NCBI GenBank assembly: GCA_905215065.1 | Contig: CAJMOF010000010.1 | Span: 1-64,000, forward strand | Origin: an uncultured bacterium | Lineage (GTDB): Bacteria; Actinomycetota; Coriobacteriia; Coriobacteriales; Coriobacteriaceae | Direction: 5' to 3' | DNA length: 64,000 bases | Part shown: positions 8,057 through 16,938 of the stretch, piece after piece | How the letters are laid out: every line of letters starts with the position of its first letter | How positions within the stretch are numbered: position 1 is the first letter of the stretch | Notes under the pieces: model-generated | The model's database searches: none | Told to the model about the DNA's origin: nothing | Seen by the model: only the letters and a program-made list of their open reading frames with translations | Position numbers and translations under genes: made by a program

Positions 8057-8275
8057 CTATTCGATGCCCTCGAGAAGCTCTGATACCGTCATGCCGAGTG
8101 CGGGCGCGATCTTAAATAGAACCTTGAGCGTGAAATTTGCCGTCCCATCTTCGATTCGGTCGAGGTAGGGTCGGCTGATTCCTGTCGCCACACAAAAATC
8201 GACCTTGGAGATACCAAGGTCCCTGCGCGTCTGCTCGACTCGCTTGCCAAGAATCTGTTTCGCACGTTCGTCCAT
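8057..8275 (-). CDS. Small XRE-family DNA-binding protein
   Basis: The protein has 72 residues, almost all one Cro/C1-type helix-turn-helix: RVEQTRRDLGISKVDFCVATGISRPYLDRIEDGTANFTLKVLFKIAPALGMTVSELLEG. Such stand-alone HTH proteins usually repress a divergent promoter. Here a 24-bp perfect palindrome lies 30 bp upstream of its start, shared with the divergent gene at 8352, so autoregulation and control of that gene are likely. Confidence 0.88.
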   Translation of the reverse strand: MDERAKQILGKRVEQTRRDLGISKVDFCVATGISRPYLDRIEDGTANFTLKVLFKIAPALGMTVSELLEGIE

Positions 8276-8304
8276 GCAGCCGAGTTTGAAATGGAGCTGA
8301 ACAA

Positions 8305-8328
8305 AAACGTAAACTATAGTTTACGTTT
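8305..8328. promoter_or_regulatory. 24-bp perfect palindrome, probable XRE operator
   Basis: AAACGTAAACTA followed by its exact reverse complement TAGTTTACGTTT. It sits in the 76-bp divergent spacer between the XRE gene and the hypothetical gene at 8352, the expected place for the repressor's operator. Confidence 0.7.
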
Positions 8329-8351
8329 AAACGAATACACAGGAGTTTTCT

Positions 8352-8741
8352 ATGTCGGGTTCTTCGGTCCGCATGTACCGAGCCATGCTTCGCACAAACA
8401 GCGCACCGCCCAAGCTCGTCGTCGTTGAAGCCGAATGCCTTTCGCCCGATGAGCGCACAGCATTTGCATTGCTATCAAGTCGCGTCGCCGCCGTTCTGGT
8501 CCCTTGCCCGGCGCAAGGTGAACTTGCCATCCAATGCCAAGCGCACAGCTGCTCGCTCAATCAGGCTGCCGTAATCGCAACCAGCCAACGTGGTCTGCCC
8601 CTTCTCCTGGAAGCCGGTATCGCACTCGCCCTTCGCGGCGCCGGATACGAAAACGAGGCCGCCGCCGACATGGTCTTTAAACCACGATCGAGCGGCGGCC
8701 TCGCAGCAGCCCTTGAATATGCGTGCAGGCTCGTTGCCTAA
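8352..8741 (+). CDS. Hypothetical protein, partner of the XRE regulator
   Basis: The protein has 129 residues and is not recognised. It is soluble and alanine-rich, with a mixed alpha/beta pattern: PPKLVVVEAECLSPDERTAFALL, AAVLVPCPAQGE, then QAAVIATSQRGLPLLLEAGIALALRGAGYENEAAADMVF. An AGGAG site precedes the ATG. It is transcribed divergently from the small XRE gene across a perfect palindrome, which suggests it is the regulated partner. No toxin family was recognised, but an HTH-plus-small-protein pair of this kind could be a toxin-antitoxin system. Confidence 0.65.
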   Translation: MSGSSVRMYRAMLRTNSAPPKLVVVEAECLSPDERTAFALLSSRVAAVLVPCPAQGELAIQCQAHSCSLNQAAVIATSQRGLPLLLEAGIALALRGAGYENEAAADMVFKPRSSGGLAAALEYACRLVA

Positions 8742-8750
8742 AAGGACAGG

Positions 8751-9134
8751 CTAGAAACCAAAGCCAAAGCCCGTTCCGGTAATCGCCGAGTACATAAAGT
8801 AAACGTTGACCACGTTGAGGAACACACCCGTGATGCAACCATTACGCAGGTAGCGCTCGCACACGATGCGCGCCATGGCGGCGGAGTCATCATTGTTTTT
8901 AGCCTGGCGTCCTGCCGTAAAGTACGTCGCCACGCTCAGCAGCAGGTTGAGCACCGGCAGTGCCAGCAACTCGTAGCTCTTGCCCCAGCGCGTCACCTCG
9001 CCGGCGGCATTAAACTTCGTTGCCACCTCGGGACCAATGTTGGGGATCACAAACGCCGCTACCACCAGCGGAAGCACCGCAAGTACGAGCAGCGCGATAC
9101 CCATGTAGCCGGCTTTTTTGCCATATTTAAACAT
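8751..9134 (-). CDS. Small membrane protein with DUF1648-like N-terminus
   Basis: The protein has 127 residues with three or four membrane helices. The first helix (GYMGIALLVLAVLPLVVAAFVIPNIG) is followed by PEVATKFNAAGEVTRWGKSYELLALPVLNLLLSVATYF, the pattern of DUF1648 (P.H.NAxGxxxxxxxK) in SdpI/YhgB-type membrane proteins. The role is unknown; relatives include immunity proteins and sensors. It starts 12 bp after the ychF stop and is probably co-transcribed with ychF. Confidence 0.75.
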   Translation of the reverse strand: MFKYGKKAGYMGIALLVLAVLPLVVAAFVIPNIGPEVATKFNAAGEVTRWGKSYELLALPVLNLLLSVATYFTAGRQAKNNDDSAAMARIVCERYLRNGCITGVFLNVVNVYFMYSAITGTGFGFGF

Positions 9135-9145
9135 GTGCGTCGTCC

Positions 9146-10222
9146 TTACACGTTAAAGCGGAAGTGCACGACGTCGCCATCGGCCATGACATAGTCCTTG
9201 CCCTCAATACGCAGCTTGCCGGCGGCCTTGGCGCCCTGCTCACCGCCGAGCTCGATGTAGTCGTCATAGCCAATGACCTCGGCCTTAATAAAGCCGCGCT
9301 CAAAGTCGGTGTGGATAACGCCGGCGGCCTGCGGGGCGGTCGCGCCCTGACGAACCGTCCAGGCCTTGACCTCCATCTCGCCGGCCGTAAAGAACGACTG
9401 CAGGCCAAGCAGCTTATAGGCCGCCTGTGCGAGCACGTCCAGGCCGGGCTGCTCCAAGCCCAAGCTCTCCAGGTAGTCGGCGGCGTCCTCGGGATCGAGC
9501 TCGGAAAGCTCGGCCTCGATCTTGGCGCAGATGGGCAGCGGCTTAACACCATCGATGGGCGCCAGATCGTCGTTGAGCATATCCTCGTCCACGTTGGCCA
9601 CATACAGAATGGGCTTCATAGTGAGCAGGAACAGGCCCTTGGCAGCGGCGCGCTCCTCGTCGGTCATCTCCATAGACGCAGCGCGCTTGCCCTCGTTGAG
9701 CCAGGCAAGCAGACGCTTGGCGACCTCGAACTTGGGCATGAGCTCCTTGTCGCGCTTGGCCTCCTTCTCGAGCTTGGGCAGCTGCTTCTCGAGCGTACCC
9801 ATGTCGGCCAGGATGAGCTCGGTCATGATGGTGTCGGCATCGCCGGCGGGATCGACGAACTCGCCCGTACGGCCCACCTCGCGCATGACGTTGGGGTCCT
9901 TAAAGTAGCGCACGACCTCGCAGATGGCGTCGGTCTCGCGAATGTTGGCCAGGAACTGGTTGCCCAAGCCCTCGCCCTCGTTGGCGCCCTTCACCAAACC
10001 TGCGATGTCGACGAACTCGACCGTCGCCGGCACAATGCGACCCGGGTTAACGATGTCGGCGAGCTTTTGCAGGCGGCTATCGGGCACGTCGACGATACCC
10101 ACGTTGGGGTCGATCGTGGCGAACGGATAGTTGGCGGCAAGGCCGGTCTTTTTGGTAAGCGCGGTGAACAGCGTCGACTTGCCTACGTTGGGCAGGCCCA
10201 CGATACCGATGGAAAGGGACAC
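9146..10222 (-). CDS. ychF: Redox-regulated ATPase YchF (OLA1 family)
   Basis: The protein has 358 residues, close to the usual 363. It is an Obg-related P-loop protein that prefers ATP and associates with ribosomes. SLSIGIVGLPNVGKSTLFTALTKK contains the G1 loop. VDIAGLVKGANEGEGLGNQFLANIRE is the G3 region and YVANVDEDML occupies the G4 position where NKxD is replaced, as in YchF. The C-terminal TGS domain ends GKDYVMADGDVVHFRFNV. A GTG start at 10222 is chosen because AAAAGGAG lies just upstream; the ATG at 10258 would place that site inside the gene. Confidence 0.97.
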   Translation of the reverse strand: MSLSIGIVGLPNVGKSTLFTALTKKTGLAANYPFATIDPNVGIVDVPDSRLQKLADIVNPGRIVPATVEFVDIAGLVKGANEGEGLGNQFLANIRETDAICEVVRYFKDPNVMREVGRTGEFVDPAGDADTIMTELILADMGTLEKQLPKLEKEAKRDKELMPKFEVAKRLLAWLNEGKRAASMEMTDEERAAAKGLFLLTMKPILYVANVDEDMLNDDLAPIDGVKPLPICAKIEAELSELDPEDAADYLESLGLEQPGLDVLAQAAYKLLGLQSFFTAGEMEVKAWTVRQGATAPQAAGVIHTDFERGFIKAEVIGYDDYIELGGEQGAKAAGKLRIEGKDYVMADGDVVHFRFNV

Positions 10223-10336
10223 GACAGCTCCTTTTGGTACAAGCATTTCAAACTGCATAAGTATAGCGCCGCCGCAGCATCTGGGCTAACCCGGACGCCA
10301 CGGCGGCACGAATGAAGCAGAGATAGGGGTCGCTGA

Positions 10337-11590
10337 CTAGTCTGCGAGCTTTTCCACCTGATCGAGCATCTTATCGAGCTTGGCCTTTGCCTCGGCCTTG
10401 ACCTTCTGGGCTTCTTCGTGGGCCTTCGCCTTCTGGGCGGCCTTTTCCTCGGCCTCGGGATCGACGACGACCAGGTTGGACGCGTCGTGCTCGACCAGCT
10501 TGAGCGCATGCTCGGGACACACCTTGACGCAGGCGCCGCAGCCCAAGCAATACGTGGACTCCAGCGCAAAGTGGCCGCTTCCCACCAAATCGCAGGCGAA
10601 CGTGGGACATACATTGACACACTCGCCACACGACGTGCACTTGTCAAAATCGCACTCCGGCGTGCTCACCTGCATGTTCTGGGCAAGCTCGGGGTGGTTT
10701 TGCAGCGTTGAGAGCACCAGCTGTCGCCCGTGCGTAAGCGAACGGCGACGCTTGGTCGTCGTGGTACCGCACATGGTGTTGAGTGTGCGCTCCAGCTGGG
10801 TAATCTGATGACGATGGGCTTTGAGCTTCTGTGTCACCGAAGCTAGCGCCGCCGTCGCCGGGTTGAGCTTAGTCACGGTCAGGCCCGTGGTGCGGGCGAT
10901 CTTTTCCATGTACTCCTTGCGCTCGTACTCGCGGCGCTTATGGCATTTGAGGCTCTTGGGGTCGACCTCAAGACCCATGCCCATACCGGCCCATTCCTCG
11001 GCCTTCGCAATCGCCTCGCCCAAGATGTCCTCGCCACCGGTGTTGCGGCATTTATCGCACACGCCCAGCGGCAGGTACACGCTCACGTTGGGATAATCGG
11101 CAAGTACCGAGAACCAGGTCTCGGCCGTAATATCGCCCACGCAGGCAACGACGACCTCGTTTTCGCGCGGCATGCGCTTGAGGGCGCGCGTGCAAGTGAC
11201 GTAGGCGGTCTCGTGGCTCGTAGCTGCAGAGACAATGTCGTCGTAAAGGTTTTTGGGCGCCAGGCGCGGCGAGATGATCGCCTCGGTCGGACAGGCAGCG
11301 GCGCACAGGCCGCACTTGCGACAGGAGTCGAGGATCTCGATGGCGTCTTCCTCGACCTCGATAGCGTTGACCGGGCACACATCCATGCACGCGGTGCAGC
11401 CGCTCTTTTCGTTTTTGCAGGTCAGGCACGGAATGGTGTTGCCGCGCGGACGCTCCTTGTAGTCGGCAGGATTCCACTGCGGCGCCGACGGATCGAGTGC
11501 GTCGGTCACACCGCCAAGCGGGTTTTTAAGAAAGTCGAAACCCTTGCTGATTTCGATAATGTCATCAAACAGATCGTGTTCCTGCGCCAT
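10337..11590 (-). CDS. Multi-cluster 4Fe-4S ferredoxin-type protein
   Basis: The protein has 417 residues. Two ferredoxin cluster motifs near the N-terminus are CxxCxx..CTACMDVCP (55-73) and CRKCGLCAAACP (90-101). A central domain, YVTCTRALKRMPRENEVVVACVGDI..VSVYLPLGVCDKCRNTGGEDIL, looks like a cysteine-containing adaptor of the type found with hydrogenases and heterodisulfide reductases. Two further clusters are CTSCGECVNVCP and CLGCGACVKVCP, followed by a charged helical tail of about 50 residues. It is probably a cytosolic electron carrier in anaerobic metabolism; partners are not adjacent. The start at 11590 follows GGGAGG. Confidence 0.88.
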   Translation of the reverse strand: MAQEHDLFDDIIEISKGFDFLKNPLGGVTDALDPSAPQWNPADYKERPRGNTIPCLTCKNEKSGCTACMDVCPVNAIEVEEDAIEILDSCRKCGLCAAACPTEAIISPRLAPKNLYDDIVSAATSHETAYVTCTRALKRMPRENEVVVACVGDITAETWFSVLADYPNVSVYLPLGVCDKCRNTGGEDILGEAIAKAEEWAGMGMGLEVDPKSLKCHKRREYERKEYMEKIARTTGLTVTKLNPATAALASVTQKLKAHRHQITQLERTLNTMCGTTTTKRRRSLTHGRQLVLSTLQNHPELAQNMQVSTPECDFDKCTSCGECVNVCPTFACDLVGSGHFALESTYCLGCGACVKVCPEHALKLVEHDASNLVVVDPEAEEKAAQKAKAHEEAQKVKAEAKAKLDKMLDQVEKLAD

Positions 11591-11740
11591 GCGCGGCCCC
11601 TCCCTGAGCAGTGCAAACAAGCAAGAGATAATGATACGCCATCGGCTCACGCCTCGGGCAAATTACACGCGGCGCATCTTTGCGGCAAATAGCCTATGCC
11701 CATCGCCGCCTCGATTGCACAAGGTCAATCAAGCGCCAAG

Positions 11741-12808
11741 CTATGCCTCGCACATGAGCTGCACGAGCTTCTGTTTGGTCACCTTGGTCTGCTCGTTGGC
11801 CATGTTGCGCTCGTTTCTAAAGACCGCATTTGCAACACCCTGCAGATCGGTATCGGAAATCTCACCAAGGCCCAGCTCCTCGAGCGTGGTCGGCAGACCG
11901 ACGCGCTGGCAAAACTCTAGCACCTGATCAAGCTCGGGCGCACGCTCCAGGCGCAGCTGCACCACCAGGCCAAATGCCACGGCCTCGCCATGCATGGCCC
12001 TGCACTCGGGCAGAATCGTCAGACCGTTGGCGATGGCATGCGCCAACGCCAAGCCACCGCTCTCAAAGCCGACGCCCGAGAGCAGAATATTGCACTCGAT
12101 CAGGCGCTCAACTGCCGGCGATGTACGGCCCTTTTTGAGATCGCGCTTGGCAGCGACGCCGCACTCCATGAGTGTGTCATAGCAGGCACGTGCCGCGACC
12201 AGAGCCAAGTGCCCCGGCGCGCCACCGTGCTCGTTGGTGCCGCGCACCGCGGCGCACGAACGCGCCTCGAAGTACGTTGCCAGCGCGTCGCCCATGCCAG
12301 CGACCGTCATACGCAGTGGGGCCGCCGCGACCACGTTGGTATCGACCACGACCAGGTCTGGATTCTTCTCGAGCATCAGGTAGCGGTCGAACGACCCGTC
12401 CTCGTGATACAGCACCGAAATCGCGCTGCACGGACCGTCCATCGAAGCCGCCGTGGGGCATACGCACAACGGCAACTCGGCATAAAACGCAACGGCCTTG
12501 GCGATATCGAGCATCTTTCCACCGCCAATACCCACCACCATGTCGCAATACTCTGCCTGGGCTTCCTTAGCCATTTCGACAACGGCCTCTTCCGTACACG
12601 GACCGTCATAAATCTTAAAGAACGGCTCGCTTAGATCTTCATCCAGAAATCCATCGACGATCTGTCTGCACAGCCGATCCTCGGTGCCCTGGTCAAACAA
12701 GACATAGGCAGCGCAGCCCAACCATGACAAATACCTGCCCTGACGCGAAAGTTCGCCCGACCCCTGAACATACCGGCCGGGACCGCCATAAACCATAGGA
12801 AGCGCCAT
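11741..12808 (-). CDS. Iron-containing alcohol/glycerol dehydrogenase family protein
   Basis: The protein has 355 residues with GldA-like architecture. The NAD-binding part has DMVVGIGGGKMLDIAKAVAFY and PTAASMDGPCSAISVLYHEDG. The metal-binding part has GMGDALATYFEARSC and later HAIANGLTILPECRAMHGEAVAFG, containing the conserved His residues. It is a close paralogue of the next gene upstream (12956-14056) but has a shorter C-terminus. The likely substrate is glycerol or a small 2-hydroxyketone; enzymes of this family are often mislabelled, so the substrate is uncertain. Confidence 0.85.
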   Translation of the reverse strand: MALPMVYGGPGRYVQGSGELSRQGRYLSWLGCAAYVLFDQGTEDRLCRQIVDGFLDEDLSEPFFKIYDGPCTEEAVVEMAKEAQAEYCDMVVGIGGGKMLDIAKAVAFYAELPLCVCPTAASMDGPCSAISVLYHEDGSFDRYLMLEKNPDLVVVDTNVVAAAPLRMTVAGMGDALATYFEARSCAAVRGTNEHGGAPGHLALVAARACYDTLMECGVAAKRDLKKGRTSPAVERLIECNILLSGVGFESGGLALAHAIANGLTILPECRAMHGEAVAFGLVVQLRLERAPELDQVLEFCQRVGLPTTLEELGLGEISDTDLQGVANAVFRNERNMANEQTKVTKQKLVQLMCEA

Positions 12809-12851
12809 ACGAGAATCCGCCCTTCATCAAACAACGATTGGTGCAAAGCAA

Positions 12852-12890
12852 CCTGACCCCCTTGCACCAACTTGGTGCGAAGGGGTCAGG
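12852..12890. repeat. Long hairpin with GGGGTCAGG-type core
   Basis: CCTGACCCC and GGGGTCAGG flank an inner CTTGCACCAA/TTGGTGCGAAG stem, giving an almost continuous 19-bp hairpin. The flanks (GGTGCAAAG at 12840-12848, TTTGCACC at 12896-12903) make it look like two inverted copies of one small element. It belongs to the family of gene-end hairpins also seen at 20211 and 52958. Confidence 0.6.
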
Positions 12891-12906
12891 GTAGTTTGCA
12901 CCATAG

Positions 12907-12941
12907 CAAAAAGGGGCAAAGCCATCTGCTGGCTTTGCCCC
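12907..12941 (-). terminator. Rho-independent terminator after gldA
   Basis: GGGGCAAAGCCA (12913-12924) pairs with TGGCTTTGCCCC (12930-12941). On the minus strand the stem is followed by TTTTTGC. It lies 15 bp past the gldA stop. Confidence 0.85.
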
Positions 12942-12955
12942 TTCCTTAGCTTGAT

Positions 12956-14056
12956 TTACTCATCCATGAGATAGTAGTGGCCCAGCGCGTCGGCACCCAG
13001 GATGGCGTTTGCGACCATCTCGGGCGTCACCTCAAACGGCATGTTGCACATGGTGTCATCGGGCGCGCAGGCGGCCTCGGCAACAATCATGGCCTGCTCG
13101 CGCGTAAGCTCGGCAACGCCAAGTTCCTTCATCGTGACCGGCAGGCCCAGCTCAATGCAGAAGCCCAAGACTTCCTCGAGCTTCTCGGTCGGGGCATCTT
13201 CGAGTACCAGCTGAACGATGGTGCCGAAGGCGACCTTCTCGCCGTGATACATGCCGTGGCACTCGGGCAGCATCGTCAGACCATTGTGGATGGCATGAGC
13301 AGCAGCAAGGCCCGAGCTCTCAAAGCCAATGCCCGAAAGCAGCGTATTGGCCTCGATGATATGCTCGACGGCAGGCGTGAGCGCACCCTTCTCCAGCGCG
13401 ACCTTGGCCTTGACGCCATCGGCCATAAGCGTCTCGTAGCAGAGCTTGGCGAGCGCCAGGCCGGCCATTCCGCCCTTGCCGCCAGCGCAGGTGCCACCGT
13501 CGGCATCGTGCGTTGCCTGGGCCTCGAAATAGGTTGCGAGCGCATCGCCCATACCGGAAACCGTCAGGCGCACCGGGCTCGCCGCGATAACCGTCGTGTC
13601 CATAAGGACAATATTGGGGTTTGCCTTAAGGAAGAGATACTTGTCGAACTGGCCGTCATCGGTATAGAGCACGGAGAGCGCCGAACACGGGGCATCGGTC
13701 GAAGCAATGGTGGGGCAAATGATAACCGGGGACTCCAGGTAATAGGCGACGGCCTTCGCGGTGTCGAGAATCTTGCCGCCACCGACGCCGACGATGATGT
13801 CGCAACCGTTGTCGCGAGCGAGCGCAACCAGGCGATCGACCTCGCCCTTGGAGCACTCACCGTTAAAGTCCTCAAACAGCAGCTCGGCCTTAGCCTCGGC
13901 AAAGCCGCCCTCGATCTTGGCACCGACGCGCTTCTTGCCCGAAGGCGTCACGATGACGAGGGCCTTAGCGCCAAGCGGCTCAACATAAGAGCCGAGCTTG
14001 GCCAGCTCGTCCGGGCCCTGGATGTACTTGCTGGGGCTATTGAAAATTGCAGCCAT
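12956..14056 (-). CDS. gldA: Glycerol dehydrogenase
   Basis: The protein has 366 residues. It oxidises glycerol to dihydroxyacetone with NAD+ in the cytosol. The sequence follows GldA closely: SPSKYIQGPDELAKLGSYVEPLGAKALVIV, CDIIVGVGGGKILDTAKAVAYY, PTIASTDAPCSALSVLYTDDGQFDKYLFL, GMGDALATYFEAQA, and the metal-binding region HAIHNGLTMLPECHGMYHGEKVAFG. The internal ATG at 14056 is preferred over 14062 because it restores the usual MAAIFNSPSKYIQGP start; the ribosome site is weak (GGGATGG). The terminator of the upstream ADH gene lies only 16 bp before it, so expression may partly come from readthrough. Confidence 0.93.
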   Translation of the reverse strand: MAAIFNSPSKYIQGPDELAKLGSYVEPLGAKALVIVTPSGKKRVGAKIEGGFAEAKAELLFEDFNGECSKGEVDRLVALARDNGCDIIVGVGGGKILDTAKAVAYYLESPVIICPTIASTDAPCSALSVLYTDDGQFDKYLFLKANPNIVLMDTTVIAASPVRLTVSGMGDALATYFEAQATHDADGGTCAGGKGGMAGLALAKLCYETLMADGVKAKVALEKGALTPAVEHIIEANTLLSGIGFESSGLAAAHAIHNGLTMLPECHGMYHGEKVAFGTIVQLVLEDAPTEKLEEVLGFCIELGLPVTMKELGVAELTREQAMIVAEAACAPDDTMCNMPFEVTPEMVANAILGADALGHYYLMDE

Positions 14057-14071
14057 AACCATCCCATTCTC

Positions 14072-14116
14072 TAAAAGAAAAAGAAAGGGGCTCCGTACGG
14101 ATACGTGCGGAGCCCC
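14072..14116 (-). terminator. Rho-independent terminator after the Fe-ADH
   Basis: GGGGCTCCG (14087-14095) pairs with CGGAGCCCC (14108-14116), followed on the minus strand by TTTCTTTTTCTTTT. Confidence 0.85.
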
Positions 14117-14138
14117 TCGTTACGATAACAAGAGTCGA

Positions 14139-15362
14139 TTAGAAATCGATGTCGGTGTCGTAGTAGCAGGCCTTGAGGATCTTCTCGAAGTCGGCAGCCT
14201 TGGTCTCACGCGGGTTCTCGGGCGTGCAGGCGTCGGTCTCGGCGTTCGCAGCGATCTCGGGCAGCTTGGCGAGGAACTCCTCCTCGGAAACCATCTGCGG
14301 GTTCTCGGCGTCGACCTTCACGCCACCATTCGCGTAATCCTTGATGGACTGCGGAATGTTGAGCTGGTCATTGAGGTCGCGAATCTTCTGGACGAGCGCA
14401 GCGATGAGCTCCTCGTTGGTCTCGCCGGGAAGGTGCAGGATCTCCTTGGCCACGTAAGCGTAACGCTCAGCAGCACGCGGGTCCTTGGAGTTCCACTGGA
14501 TAACCTTGCCCAGGTACATGGCGTTAGCGGCACCGTGGATGATGTGGCCGTTCTCGAAGGCAGCACCGGTCTTGTGAGCCATGGAGTGAACGATGCCGAG
14601 CAGGCCCGAGGAGAAGGCGATACCGGCGATGCACTGAGCCTCGTGCATGTGCTGACGGGCCTCATGGTCGCCAGCATAGGACTTGGGCAGCCACTCGACG
14701 ATCTCGCGGATGCCGTGCAGGGCGTTGGCATCGGTGAACATAGAAGCGCAGGTGGAAACGTAGGCCTCCATGCAGTGGGTCAGAGCGTCCATGCCGGTGT
14801 GAGCGCACAGCTTGGCGGGCATGGTGTAGGTGAGCTCGGGGTCGACGATGGCGACATCAGGGGTGATGTTGAAGTCGGCCAGCGGGTACTTGATGCCCTT
14901 GGCGTAGTCGGTGATGACGGAGAAGGCAGTGACCTCGGTAGCGGTACCGGAGGTGGAGGAAATGGCGCAGAAATGAGCCTTCTGACGCAGCTCGGGGAAG
15001 CTGAACGGCTGGATGATGTTGTCGAAGGACTCCTCGGGATACTCGTAGAAGACCCACATGGCCTTAGCGGCATCGATGGGCGAGCCGCCGCCGATGGCGA
15101 TAATCCAGTCGGGCTCGAACTCGCGCATGGCCTCGGCGCCCTTCATGACCGTCTCGATGGACGGATCGGACTCGACGCCCTCGAACAGCTTGACCTCGAA
15201 ACCGCCTTCCTTAAGGTCGGCCTCAACGTCCTGCAAGAACCCGCCGCGGCGCATAGAGCTGCCGCCAGAAACGATGATGGCCTTCTTGCCCTTGAGGTTC
15301 TTCACCTCGTGGCGAGCGCCCTCACCAAAGTACAGATCGCGAGGATTGGTAAAACGTCCCAT
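14139..15362 (-). CDS. Iron-containing alcohol dehydrogenase
   Basis: The protein has 407 residues, resembling NADPH-dependent butanol-dehydrogenase-type class III alcohol dehydrogenases. The NAD(P) region is GGGSPIDAAKAMWVFYEYPEESF with FCAISSTSGTATEVTAFSVITDYAKGIKYP. The iron site is in CAHTGMDALTHCMEAYVS and LGIVHSMAHKTGAAFENGHIIHGAANA, which carries the three conserved His. It probably reduces aldehydes to alcohols during fermentation. The start at 15362 follows AGGAGG. It has its own terminator at 14072 and a 120-bp or longer leader, so it is probably monocistronic. Confidence 0.93.
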   Translation of the reverse strand: MGRFTNPRDLYFGEGARHEVKNLKGKKAIIVSGGSSMRRGGFLQDVEADLKEGGFEVKLFEGVESDPSIETVMKGAEAMREFEPDWIIAIGGGSPIDAAKAMWVFYEYPEESFDNIIQPFSFPELRQKAHFCAISSTSGTATEVTAFSVITDYAKGIKYPLADFNITPDVAIVDPELTYTMPAKLCAHTGMDALTHCMEAYVSTCASMFTDANALHGIREIVEWLPKSYAGDHEARQHMHEAQCIAGIAFSSGLLGIVHSMAHKTGAAFENGHIIHGAANAMYLGKVIQWNSKDPRAAERYAYVAKEILHLPGETNEELIAALVQKIRDLNDQLNIPQSIKDYANGGVKVDAENPQMVSEEEFLAKLPEIAANAETDACTPENPRETKAADFEKILKACYYDTDIDF

Positions 15363-15861
15363 ACTGTGCCTCCTAAACAAGCCCCTCTTAGACTTGCGTA
15401 TATAACGGAGCACCCGATTGGCTCCGTTAGGACCGTTTGCGCGTTGCCGGCGACGACAATGCGCGATGTCTAAACGTCTCAACGCTCAGACAAACACTAT
15501 TTTACCGTTCTGGTTGGTCAGTTATTCACCTAAAGCCAACAATGATGAAACGTTTTTTCTATTCCTGAAGACCCTTGTGGGGCATTCATACTCCCAAGCT
15601 GGGCAAACGTTTTATCAAGGTTGACCACATATCCCGGGCAGGACTGTGCCCCTCCAAAATGCGTCCCGTTCGCCGCCAAAAATCGACCGTTTGCGGCACC
15701 GTGATACCACTCGGTCGTCCAGGGTGCCGACATTTGTGCGACATCCGTCTTCGTGGTGCAAAGGTGCATGTCCAAGTGCAGCACCCCCGGTGTGCCACAT
15801 GCGGGTAAACTAGAACCTTATATAGAGATATTTGAACCCTAACCGCAGCAAAGGAGGCCCC
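15363..15861. other. Divergent intergenic region between Fe-ADH and the TPR-like pair
   Basis: About 500 bp without a supported gene. A TAAAAT-like -10 for the ADH promoter is readable on the minus strand near 15500. GGGCAGGACTGTGCCC near 15637-15652 is a short GC hairpin sharing GGACTGT with other repeats in this window. No riboswitch fold was recognised. Confidence 0.5.
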
Positions 15862-16938
15862 ATGGCATTCGACCCCATTCAAGAGGATTGCCATCGCCTC
15901 GTTCTTGAGGCCTTGCGCCGCGACAATATCCCGCTCACCGACGGCCTCGCCGTAGAGCGTCTGATGGAACAATTCACCCGTAACCCCGCGCCGCTCATCG
16001 TGCACGATCGCGACCGAGCTGGGCACCTCATTGCCAAGGTGGTCGAGGCTGTCGACTACCGCATTCCCTTTATCCCCGACGACGCCCAGGCAGAGCAAGA
16101 AGAAGCCGCAGCCGAGAACATGCTCCGCGAGGCAGCCGCGCTCGATCCGGCCAACTGGGATGCCCAGCGCATGCTGTGCGCGCTCACCGCCGAATCTAAC
16201 GAGGAATACGTGCAATATCTGGTGTCCAAGTGCGACGAGGTGGAGCACGATCTGGCGCTCAAGATTGCCTCGGCGCAGGACCCCTACGAGCGCGAGGCCG
16301 CAGGCGACCTGACCCGCCGTCCCTACCTGCGCTGGCTTGCCGCCTTGGCATCGCGCGCGCTCATTAGCGGCCGCTACCGCATGTCGCTCGAAGCCGCAAA
16401 CCGCAGCCTCGACTTTGCCCCCAACGATCCTGCCGGCGTCCGCCACACCGCAATGCTCGCCATGGCAAAGCTCGAATACCCCGCTGAGGAGCTCAAGCGC
16501 TTTCGCTCTGCCCACTCCGTCCCCTATCTCGCCAACACGCCGCTGCGCCGTCGTCCCAAGGATGCAGAACGCGACTTGGACCCGTGGACGCTCATCGCGC
16601 TGATGAGCGCTGCCTGGCGCGAGCTGGATTACGAGGGCGCCGAACACTACCTGCGCATCCTTGCGCGCTCGTGCCCGCACGCAGCCGAGGCGCTCTACTT
16701 CCAAACCGAGTTTCCCGATGGCGTCTATGCCCGCGTCAACGTGGGTGCAGGCTCCACCGACGAGCTCGTCCTTGCACTCTCCGAGGCGACGCCGGTACTG
16801 CAGGAGGGCCTGGGCGCACCCGACAACGCCAGCTTTGCCGCCTGGGTCGCCACCAACGACATCGTGCGCTCCCAGATCGACGAGCGCATACTGCGGGCGG
16901 CCGAGCAGGGCTTGCCGTTTAAGGGAGGAGACCTCTAA
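15862..16938 (+). CDS. Helical-repeat (TPR/ST7-like) protein, first of a pair
   Basis: The protein has 358 residues, no signal peptide and no membrane helix. It is almost entirely helical, with TPR-like segments: AENMLREAAALDPANWDAQRMLCAL, RYRMSLEAANRSLDFAPNDPAGVRHTAMLAMAKLEYP, and WRELDYEGAEHYLRILARSCPHAAEALYF. The region around 165-235 resembles the repeat pattern of ST7-domain proteins. The start at 15862 follows AGGAGGCCCC. The stop overlaps the next start as TAATG, so the two genes are coupled. The function is unknown; a scaffold or adaptor role is typical for such folds. Confidence 0.75.
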   Translation: MAFDPIQEDCHRLVLEALRRDNIPLTDGLAVERLMEQFTRNPAPLIVHDRDRAGHLIAKVVEAVDYRIPFIPDDAQAEQEEAAAENMLREAAALDPANWDAQRMLCALTAESNEEYVQYLVSKCDEVEHDLALKIASAQDPYEREAAGDLTRRPYLRWLAALASRALISGRYRMSLEAANRSLDFAPNDPAGVRHTAMLAMAKLEYPAEELKRFRSAHSVPYLANTPLRRRPKDAERDLDPWTLIALMSAAWRELDYEGAEHYLRILARSCPHAAEALYFQTEFPDGVYARVNVGAGSTDELVLALSEATPVLQEGLGAPDNASFAAWVATNDIVRSQIDERILRAAEQGLPFKGGDL

